Positions 6,840 through 11,995 of a DNA stretch of 11,995 bases are shown piece by piece. The notes beneath the pieces were generated by a model that was given only the letters and a program-made list of their open reading frames with translations, did no database searches and was not told the DNA's origin. Origin of the DNA: CAYLJO01 sp964383905 (GTDB lineage Bacteria; Acidobacteriota; Blastocatellia; Pyrinomonadales; Pyrinomonadaceae); NCBI GenBank assembly GCA_964383905.1, contig CAYLJO010000188.1:1-11995 (forward strand), written 5' to 3'. The translations under genes were made by a program, and so were the position numbers. The stretch's first letter is position 1. Each line of letters opens with the position of its first letter.

Positions 6840-8102
6840 ATGATGAAGAACTCGGTCCACATTAGCTCTCACGGGCGGCGCGTGAGGATGGCGATCCCCG
6901 CAATCCTGGGCACCCTCGTCGTCTTCTCTGCGGCCGCCTGTCAGAAAGATGTCAAGATAACACTTCTCGACCCACTACCACAGAATGGGAATACCTATGT
7001 CATCGAGACGGGCCCGACCATGCCCGTCATCAGAGCGAAGGCTGAGGCGGTCGGTCTCACAGCAGAGGAGAACGCCGCGACCACTTTTACGTGGACCGTC
7101 AGCTTAAAAATCAAAGACGGGCCGGGTAAATACGTCAGTTACGATCAGGACATCGAGCAGAATTCAACCACCACCGGCGGTCAGCCGTTCGTTGTGAAGT
7201 TCATTAAACCTGACATGTTCAGGGGAGGAGAGCTTAAGCTCACGGCCAAAGCAAGGGTCAAGGGCAGCGAAGAAAGTGGTAGCACGCCGGATGGTCTGAC
7301 GATCAAAGGCCGTAACCCGCAGCGCATCGATGTCCAAAATTATACCGATTCGTTGGTTCAGAATCAGTACGGGACGGGGTACCGTGGGTTAACGGTTTCT
7401 GATCTGCAAGATACTTTGAAGCGTATCGGATGTTGGGAGAGTTATCAGTCGGATTCGAGTCAACCCGGTCAGCGACAGTTCAAGGCTCCCCCCGGGCAAG
7501 TCGGTCTGCCGGTAGTGGCGAGAGATAATGGCGTGGGAATATTCCAGATCACGAACACCACCAGGTGCCCGTACAGTCCGTTTAACAACTGTCCGGATGC
7601 GGTATTCAACTGGAAGCTGAATGCCGATTACGCGCTCGCCGGTTTGGTCGAAAAGATTGAGGTCGCCAAAGAATATCCCGCCTCCTTGAGACAAAATGCC
7701 GCGTACGGAGCCTATATTGAGAAGACGATCAATCCGCGGCGGCAAGCGGCGGGGTTGGAGCCCATCCCGGTACAAAAAAGTCCCGCCGGGGAATATCAAG
7801 ACTTACCAGCCCCTGACCTGACAGACGATCAAATCTTGGATGATGCGGTGAGGGCCTTTAATGGGCTTGCCGGTAAGCTGTTTGATAAACCTTTGCATGA
7901 ATTCAGGCCGGATGAGGAAGCCCTCTCAACACTAAGCGTTGAGAGTCTAAAAATTGACCCGAGGTTTTGGCGACGTGTTCTGCCCTCAGAGCGGCCGGCT
8001 TGTGAGTATTGCGGCTATCAGGCGTATGTCAATGATGTCAAATCTAGTTCGCCGCAATGCAACGCTGTTCCGGAAGGGGCCGAAGAGCCGAGATGGCGCT
8101 GA
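6840..8102 (+). CDS. Probable lipoprotein with SLT-like lytic transglycosylase domain
   Basis: The protein has 420 residues. A basic N-terminus and hydrophobic stretch (17-33) end in AAAC, a weak lipobox with C34 as the likely lipidated residue, so it is probably exported and membrane-anchored. Residues about 37-157 are strand-rich (TFTWTVSLKI, GELKLTAKARV) and look like an Ig-type or other beta-sandwich domain. From about 185 onward it resembles the SLT/lysozyme-like fold. IGCWES (196-201) offers E200 as catalytic acid, followed at the usual distance by DNGVGIFQIT (229-238). The family's later Asn/Tyr-Asn-Gly and Tyr-Val blocks appear as NADYALAGL (261-269), DDAVRAFNG (334-342) and YQAYVNDV (393-400). 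Such enzymes cut MurNAc-GlcNAc bonds of peptidoglycan with a 1,6-anhydro product. Cysteines 243/251, 388/391 and 407 could form disulfides. The gene lies 153 bases after the GT51-amidase gene, same strand. The fold call is by motif reading; strict SLT membership is less sure. Confidence 0.78.
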   Translation: MMKNSVHISSHGRRVRMAIPAILGTLVVFSAAACQKDVKITLLDPLPQNGNTYVIETGPTMPVIRAKAEAVGLTAEENAATTFTWTVSLKIKDGPGKYVSYDQDIEQNSTTTGGQPFVVKFIKPDMFRGGELKLTAKARVKGSEESGSTPDGLTIKGRNPQRIDVQNYTDSLVQNQYGTGYRGLTVSDLQDTLKRIGCWESYQSDSSQPGQRQFKAPPGQVGLPVVARDNGVGIFQITNTTRCPYSPFNNCPDAVFNWKLNADYALAGLVEKIEVAKEYPASLRQNAAYGAYIEKTINPRRQAAGLEPIPVQKSPAGEYQDLPAPDLTDDQILDDAVRAFNGLAGKLFDKPLHEFRPDEEALSTLSVESLKIDPRFWRRVLPSERPACEYCGYQAYVNDVKSSSPQCNAVPEGAEEPRWR

Positions 8103-8421
8103 CGGCTGACGATGATTCGAGGTGCCGCCAAGATTGCGGCGGTGCCGCCGAGGGCTCTCTTCGCAAACATTGATCCAGGTTGAGCCGTGGTATCGTCCAC
8201 GGGGAAGGATCCGCGGGGAAGGGTTGGGAACCATGGGTCAGAAGTGATTACCGACGCCGAGCCCTGCCGAGCGGTCGCACCGCCTTTGCGCGAGAGTGCC
8301 TCAAGGAAGCTCATCATGGGGTGACGGCAAAAAACCTCAGCCTAAGTGTTCATTCCGTTGCCGAGGTGACGAAACTCGGGAGCGCGGAGCTTCCATCCTT
8401 GAGGGCGGAGCAGTTGACGAG
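8103..8421. other. Gene-free leader upstream of the GHL10 gene, with nested inverted repeats
   Basis: I accept no gene here. The GHL10 frame is open back to a GTG at 8296, but residues before ATG 8422 look non-coding (Cys, Arg and Gly rich with no signal peptide). GGAAGCTC (8305-8312) is exactly complementary to GAGCTTCC (8387-8394). Inside are two competing stems: CGGCAA/TTGCCG (8325-8330/8358-8363) and CCGAG/CTCGG (8361-8365/8375-8379). This could be a folded 5' leader. I looked for known riboswitch cores (c-di-GMP, TPP, cobalamin, glycine) and none fits. GGTGCCGCC also occurs twice, at 8121 and 8141, around a 5-bp stem. Confidence 0.4.
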
Positions 8422-9981
8422 ATGTCCTTAGATCAAAGAAGTCACTCGGGATTCGCTCGGCGACGGACATGGTTGCCCGCCCTTATTCTGCTGATTGGCG
8501 CCTGTTGGCTCGGGCACATTTTGCCGCGGACTTCCGAGGAGGAGATTCCCCATCTCCAACGGGAATTCCGTGGCGTGTGGGTTGCCACCGTAAATAATAT
8601 AGACTGGCCCTCAAGGCGCACGCTCACCACCGATCAACAACAGGGAGAGCTGATCAGGATTCTGGATTTAGCTAAACAGCTCAATCTGAACGCTATCATT
8701 CTTCAGGTGCGGCCGCAGTCGGACGCCCTCTATGCCTCAGCAATTGAGCCGTGGTCAGAGTACTTGACCGGGGAGATGGGAAAGGCCCCCGAGCCGTTCT
8801 ATGATCCCCTGGAATTTGCAGTACAGGAGGCGCACAAGAGGGGGCTCGAACTGCACGCTTGGTTTAACCCATATCGCGCCTTGGATCCGAGTAGCACAAG
8901 CCCTCCCGCACCGAATCATATTTCGCGAACACACCCCGGTTGGGTGAAGTCCTACGGACCATACCTCTGGCTCGACCCAGGAAAAAAAGAGGTTCAGGAC
9001 TATTTACTAAGTATCATCCTTGATGTGGTCAGGCGCTATGACATTGATGGCGTCCACTTCGACGACTACTTTTATCCCTATCCTCTTGCGGATAAGTCTC
9101 AGCAGACTCTTCCGTTCCCTGATGACGAGAGTTGGCGCCAGTATGCGGATTCGGGTGTGACGCTCAGCCGGGATGATTGGCGGCGTCGGAATGTCAATGA
9201 GCTTATCCGGAGGGTTTACAGAAGCATCAAAGAAGTTAAGCCATTTATAAAGTTCGGGATTAGCCCGTTTGGCATCTGGCGGCCCGGCCACCCGGCGGGC
9301 ATCACGGGCCGCGATACATTTAACGAGCTATACGCCGATTCCCGCGAGTGGCTTCGCGAAGGTTGGGTTGATTACCTGACGCCGCAACTGTACTGGCCCA
9401 TCGAAGATCAAGAGCATAGCTACACTTTACTGCTTGATTGGTGGATCAGCCAGAACATTATGGGACGTCATATCTGGCCCGGCGATGCGGTTTCACCAAT
9501 TTGTGATCATTGCCCTCCCCTTCCTGTCGCCGAGATTGTGGACCAGGTCAATGCGACACGGCGAAGACCTGGTTCCACGGGCAATGTGCACTTCAGTATG
9601 AAGTCTTTCCTGCAGAATCGTGATCACATTAATCAAACGTTCCGGTTCGGCCCTTATGCGCAGCCCGCGCTCGTGCCCGCCCTGCCATGGATTGATAGCA
9701 CACTGCCGCGACAACCCAGTGTGGCCTTAAAGAGAGACGAAAAAACAGACGAGATCGTCGTTAGATGGGAAGGGGAGGGAACAAAACAGGCTTTCTGGTG
9801 GGTCTTATACATCAAGGACGGTGCCACCTGGAGATCCTTGATTCTCCCAAGTAGCCTCAACAGCTATCAAGTTCCCCGCAGTAGCGCCGGCACCGGCAAG
9901 ATCTCATTGATCGCCGTTTCCGCGGTGGACCGGCTAGGGAACGAGAGCCCGCGAACCGTCGTGCGGTGCTGCGGAACCTAG
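8422..9981 (+). CDS. GHL10 (DUF187) glycoside hydrolase-like protein, DigH/YngK type, exported
   Basis: The protein has 519 residues from ATG 8422. I chose this start because a normal export signal follows at once: RRR at 13-15, a hydrophobic run, then LIGAC with C28 as a possible lipidated cysteine. The upstream GTG 8296 would bury that signal. Ribosome site GGGCGGAG at 8403 is only fair. The catalytic barrel spans about 47-420: EFRGVWVATVNNIDWPS (48-64), NAIILQVRPQSDALY (90-104), LELHAWFNPYR (142-152), and DIDGVHFDDYFYP (207-219), whose acidic cluster is the likely active site. Later come FGISPFGIW (278-286) and DYLTPQLYWP (317-326). Residues about 430-515 form a fibronectin-III-like beta domain. 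E. coli DigH (YddW) of this family cleaves peptide-free glycan strands, the product left by amidases. That fits the AmpD-like domain encoded upstream. Substrate is inferred from the family and context. Confidence 0.92.
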   Translation: MSLDQRSHSGFARRRTWLPALILLIGACWLGHILPRTSEEEIPHLQREFRGVWVATVNNIDWPSRRTLTTDQQQGELIRILDLAKQLNLNAIILQVRPQSDALYASAIEPWSEYLTGEMGKAPEPFYDPLEFAVQEAHKRGLELHAWFNPYRALDPSSTSPPAPNHISRTHPGWVKSYGPYLWLDPGKKEVQDYLLSIILDVVRRYDIDGVHFDDYFYPYPLADKSQQTLPFPDDESWRQYADSGVTLSRDDWRRRNVNELIRRVYRSIKEVKPFIKFGISPFGIWRPGHPAGITGRDTFNELYADSREWLREGWVDYLTPQLYWPIEDQEHSYTLLLDWWISQNIMGRHIWPGDAVSPICDHCPPLPVAEIVDQVNATRRRPGSTGNVHFSMKSFLQNRDHINQTFRFGPYAQPALVPALPWIDSTLPRQPSVALKRDEKTDEIVVRWEGEGTKQAFWWVLYIKDGATWRSLILPSSLNSYQVPRSSAGTGKISLIAVSAVDRLGNESPRTVVRCCGT

Positions 9982-9990
9982 CCGGTTCCG
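9972..9990 (+). terminator. Hairpin overlapping the GHL10 stop codon, possible terminator
   Basis: CGGAACC (9972-9978) and GGTTCCG (9984-9990) form a 7-bp perfect stem with a 5-base loop that contains the stop codon TAG. Only a loose T-rich stretch follows (ATTCTTT at 9998-10004). It may end the GHL10 transcript. It also sits exactly where recognisable coding sequence gives way to the TnpB relic. Confidence 0.4.
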
Positions 9991-10232
9991 TGGCCAGATT
10001 CTTTAGCAAAGAACTGTAGTTTGCGCGGTCTCCAGAATGCTCTACTTGCAGTTGGTGACGCTCTGACCGCGAGTGGGATTGTCCGGTTTGTGGCACGCAT
10101 CATCATCGTGATATCAACGCTGCAAAAAATCTCCGGCGGGAAGGTTTCAGACTATTAGTCGCGGCCGGGCATACCGCGACTCAAAACGCTTGTGGAGCGA
10201 ATGTCAGACTGGCGACGGCCAGCCGTTCGTGA
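9991..10232 (+). pseudogene. tnpB: Decayed 3' end of a TnpB (IS200/IS605-type) gene
   Basis: From 10062 a clean frame reads SDREWDCPVCGTHHHRDINA, then AKNLRREGF and so on to a TGA at 10230-10232. This is the classic C-terminal zinc-finger and DRDxNAA end of TnpB, the RNA-guided nuclease of IS200/IS605 elements. The cysteines of CPVC lie at 10080 and 10089. Just upstream the matching text has slipped frames: RFFSKEL near 9997, CS near 10014 and GLQNALLAVGD from about 10027 lie in other frames with stops between them. The N-terminal three quarters, including most of the RuvC-like domain, are absent, because the GHL10 gene ends ten bases earlier. It cannot make an active nuclease. Confidence 0.85.
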
Positions 10233-10243
10233 CGAAACAAGAA

Positions 10244-10266
10244 TCCCCGCGATTCATCGCTGGGGA
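10244..10266 (+). mobile_element. Right-end hairpin of the IS200/IS605-type relic
   Basis: TCCCCGCGA, a TTCA loop and TCGC-T-GGGGA pair over 9 bp with one bulged T, eleven bases after the tnpB stop. Elements of this family carry an imperfect hairpin at their right end. There it is recognised by TnpA, and the transcript across it forms the TnpB guide RNA scaffold. Placement and shape fit. The exact outer boundary, somewhere in 10267-10310, is not visible. Confidence 0.6.
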
Positions 10267-10310
10267 GTGTTAAGAATACCCTCCTGACCTAGCTTCCGCC
10301 AGTAGGGTGC

Positions 10311-10343
10311 CCCCATCTCAATCCGGTAGCCCCTGATCTTCAC
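10311..10343 (-). pseudogene. NRPS adenylation-domain shred (A8 motif), inverted
   Basis: The minus strand reads VKIRGYRIEMG, the A8 core motif of an adenylation domain. The intact NRPS at the left end of the window has VKIRGFRIELG at the equivalent place (near 1619-1651). Similarity stops abruptly on both sides. Only eleven codons remain, but the motif is diagnostic. It points the opposite way to the neighbouring NRPS shred. Confidence 0.65.
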
Positions 10344-10345
10344 AA

Positions 10346-10477
10346 CACGGAAAGGTGGATCGCCGGAGGCTGCCTGAGCCCGCGCCGCTGCGGCCCGAGC
10401 TGAGCCCTGGTTTCCTGGGGCCGCGTGACCCGCTCGAAGCGCAACTCATTCAGATCTGGGAGGAGCTCTTAGGCCCC
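10346..10477 (+). pseudogene. NRPS shred: A10 motif to start of carrier protein
   Basis: The plus strand reads GKVDRRRLPEPAPLRPEL from 10349, then GPRDPLEAQLIQIWEELLG to about 10474. This is the end of an adenylation domain (catalytic-lysine motif) running into the first helix of a carrier protein. It parallels NGKVDRRRLPAPD and IEERIAGIWAEVLRL of the left-hand NRPS but is not identical, so it came from another module. It stops before the DxFFxLGGHS phosphopantetheine site. The frame runs on to 10663 without NRPS similarity and has no credible start. Confidence 0.8.
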
Positions 10478-10668
10478 GCACAAACATTCAAGAAGCTGGA
10501 GACAAAACTGTCACAACTCTTCACAAATGCGTCCCATGACGAAAGGTTCACTAATCGATGGCCTTTCGACCATCCCGTGCCCTCCGTAAAAAGATTGGAA
10601 GCCTTTGTTGTAATGAGGTTTAGGGATAGGCGTCGGGTGCCGGGCCGGACCGCCCATGGGTGAACTTA

Positions 10669-10685
10669 TTGGCATATCACTTGCT
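10669..10685 (+). promoter_or_regulatory. Sigma-54 (RpoN) -24/-12 promoter for the acyltransferase gene
   Basis: TTGGCATATCACTTGCT matches the RpoN consensus TTGGCA-N6-TTGCT. The invariant GG (10671-10672) and GC (10683-10684) lie exactly 10 bases apart. Transcription would start near 10696, giving a leader of about 130 bases to GTG 10830 or about 80 to ATG 10779. Such promoters need an AAA+ enhancer-binding activator, none of which is encoded in this window. Confidence 0.7.
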
Positions 10686-10816
10686 ATGGCATGTTCTGCG
10701 CGATAGGCAAGTCACCGTGGGCAGTAAGCCCTCACGGCATTAATCAAGTCCATAGGCTAAGCACACCCGTCACCGATCATGCGCTCGGACCATCCGAGCA
10801 CATTTACTATCTTAAC

Positions 10817-10821
10817 AAAGG
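10817..10821 (+). promoter_or_regulatory. Ribosome binding site that favours GTG 10830
   Basis: AAAGG lies 8 bases before GTG 10830. The alternative ATG 10779 has no purine-rich site before it. This decides the start in favour of GTG, moderately. Confidence 0.5.
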
Positions 10822-10829
10822 CAACAGCA

Positions 10830-11995
10830 GTGTATCTGCGATCTAAGGCTTCGACAACCGAGCGCTGGCACTCCCTGGATAACCTGCGTGCGGTATTAGT
10901 GCTGTTGTGTCTCTCTTTTCATGCCGCGATGTCATTCACGACCTTTGCTCACCGGGCGGGATGGTTTATCCAGGATACACATACCAACCCGATCTTTGAT
11001 CACTTCGTCATCTGTGGGCTCACATTCCTCATGCCCCTCTTCTTTTTTATGGGGGGGCTCTGCGGGCGCATGCTTCACCACCGGATAGATTCAGTGGCCT
11101 TCGTGAAGAATCGCATCAAGCGGATACTTGTGCCTTTTTTGATCGGGGTGTTAGTGCTGGTGCCGCTTGTTCATGCCGTTGGGGTGTTCGGACGTATTAC
11201 CGGGATGTCGGTGGGAGCGCGGCCTAATCTGGGACGGGCCGTCGCCCATGACTTCTTATCCGGGGCCTTCCTTAATCGTTACGGTGCAGCCCATCTGTGG
11301 TTTCTCTACTACCTGATGCTCTTTTACGGCTTAGCCATCATGGGGGTTCATTCGGCCCGACGTTGCCTGAATGCAAGGATCTCAAAGAGAATCGATGGCA
11401 TGCTCCGGCGGATCGTCCAATCCGCCTGGAAACCGCTCGCCCTCGCTGTTCTCACCACCCCCACACTCTACCTAATGCGTTTTTGGGGTTACGATACTCC
11501 CTCGAGCCTTGTTCCGGAAGCTAGGTTTTTGGTCGCTTATGGGCCCTTTTTTTTCTTCGGGTGGCTGCTGGAGAGACAGCCGGACCTGTTCTCGTACTTA
11601 AAGTGTCAGACGTGGGTCTATCTACTCCCCGCCTTATCGATTGTATTCCCCATCCATCTGCTGCTCTTAAGGTCTTATGCTCAGATGAATCACCCTCATT
11701 ATCGCGTGTATAAGCTCGCAGCATTATTTACTCACGATTTAACAACATGGCTAATGGTGTTGGGTACAACTGGCCTCTTTATCAAGTACATGGACCGGCG
11801 CACCGTCAAGCTGCGTTACATCGCCGAGGCTTCTTACTGGCTTTATCTGGTCCATCTGCCTCTGGTGGGGTTTCTGCAAGTTATGTCGGCGCAAGCTTCG
11901 GCCCCTTCGCCGGTCAAGTTCCTCTCTATTCTCATCATCGCTCTTCCGCCGATGCTTGTAAGTTACCACTACGGCGTCCGGTATACATTCATCGG
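10830..11995 (+). CDS. Membrane acyltransferase, AT3/OpgC-like (partial at right edge)
   Basis: The frame has 388 codons from GTG 10830 and is still open at the right edge. It belongs by appearance to the acyltransferase-3 family (PF01757), polytopic inner-membrane enzymes that move acetyl, succinyl or longer acyl groups onto sugars, glycans or lipids; OpgC is a close model. The first helix carries the family signature SLDNLRAVLVLLCLSFH (residues 15-31), with R20 and H31 as the conserved pair. About ten hydrophobic segments follow, among them FLMPLFFFMGG, HLWFLYYLMLFYG and YWLYLVHLPLVGF. The last residues (SYHYGVRYTFI) resemble the usual C-terminal block of the family, so probably only a few dozen residues are missing. 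ATG 10779 would add 17 residues. A sigma-54 promoter lies upstream. Acyl donor and acceptor are unknown; the wall enzymes nearby make glycan or NRPS product plausible acceptors, but that is a guess. Confidence 0.88.
   Translation, partial: MYLRSKASTTERWHSLDNLRAVLVLLCLSFHAAMSFTTFAHRAGWFIQDTHTNPIFDHFVICGLTFLMPLFFFMGGLCGRMLHHRIDSVAFVKNRIKRILVPFLIGVLVLVPLVHAVGVFGRITGMSVGARPNLGRAVAHDFLSGAFLNRYGAAHLWFLYYLMLFYGLAIMGVHSARRCLNARISKRIDGMLRRIVQSAWKPLALAVLTTPTLYLMRFWGYDTPSSLVPEARFLVAYGPFFFFGWLLERQPDLFSYLKCQTWVYLLPALSIVFPIHLLLLRSYAQMNHPHYRVYKLAALFTHDLTTWLMVLGTTGLFIKYMDRRTVKLRYIAEASYWLYLVHLPLVGFLQVMSAQASAPSPVKFLSILIIALPPMLVSYHYGVRYTFI

Larger units (their letters stand above)
10478..10829. other. Gene-free stretch between NRPS shred and acyltransferase gene
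   Basis: I recognise no protein fragment in 10478-10660; it looks more AT-rich than the genes around it. The sigma-54 promoter at 10669-10685 and the ribosome site at 10817 fall in the second half. From ATG 10779 the acyltransferase frame is already open, so the last 51 bases could be coding if the upstream start is used. Confidence 0.5.

Noticed and set aside
8321..8394. c-di-GMP-I riboswitch, suggested by GGCAAAAAACC and CAGCCTAAG
   Set aside because: The second half of the conserved core and the paired helices of that class cannot be found.
8296..8421. Upstream GTG start for the GHL10 protein
   Set aside because: It would place 42 odd residues before a normal export signal. ATG 8422 gives a standard signal at once.
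10355..10663. 102-codon frame as a gene
   Set aside because: Its first 40 codons are an NRPS fragment without a start or its fold; the rest matches nothing. It is a chance extension of a pseudogene.

Overview
The window looks like an accessory, secondary-metabolism-associated segment of a moderately GC-rich (by eye) bacterium with a Gram-negative-type envelope. Evidence for this is two lipobox-like exported proteins, an AmpD-type amidase, a DigH/YddW-like glycan hydrolase and a textbook sigma-54 (-24/-12) promoter. The taxon cannot be fixed from sequence alone; uncultivated groundwater or soil lineages (Methylomirabilota, Nitrospirota, Acidobacteriota and the like) are only a guess.

Layout, all readable genes on the + strand. 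(1) 1-2308: 3' end of a nonribosomal peptide synthetase (end of a condensation domain, full adenylation domain, carrier protein, short helical tail). Its ten-residue specificity code reads DLFNNALTYK, which I know as an alanine code. No thioesterase follows. (2) 2309-2638: non-coding, with a strong hairpin and a second region that folds on paper into a four-way junction. (3) 2639-3655: a DUF1460-like (NlpC/P60-clan amidase-like) protein whose N-terminus looks like an NRPS/PKS docking or linker helix. (4) 3822-6686: a 954-residue membrane protein joining a polytopic domain, a GT51 peptidoglycan glycosyltransferase and an AmpD-like amidase. (5) 6840-8102: a probable lipoprotein with an SLT-like lytic transglycosylase domain. 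(6) 8422-9981: a GHL10 (DUF187) glycosidase of the DigH/YngK kind. (7) 9982-10829: a gene graveyard with a frameshifted TnpB end, its right-end hairpin, and two NRPS shreds in opposite orientations, then a sigma-54 promoter. (8) 10830 to the window end: a membrane acyltransferase of the AT3/OpgC type, open at the right edge.

The unifying theme of genes 3-6 is peptidoglycan: polymerise glycan (GT51), strip stem peptides (AmpD-like domain, possibly DUF1460), cut glycan (lytic transglycosylase), and digest peptide-free glycan (GHL10). This set sits beside an alanine-activating NRPS, and one member carries an NRPS-like N-terminal helix. A link between the assembly line and the wall enzymes (peptide release, wall attachment, self-protection or wall predation) is the most interesting hypothesis here, but it is inference. 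NRPS fragments and a TnpB relic flanking the block suggest that the locus was built by recombination.
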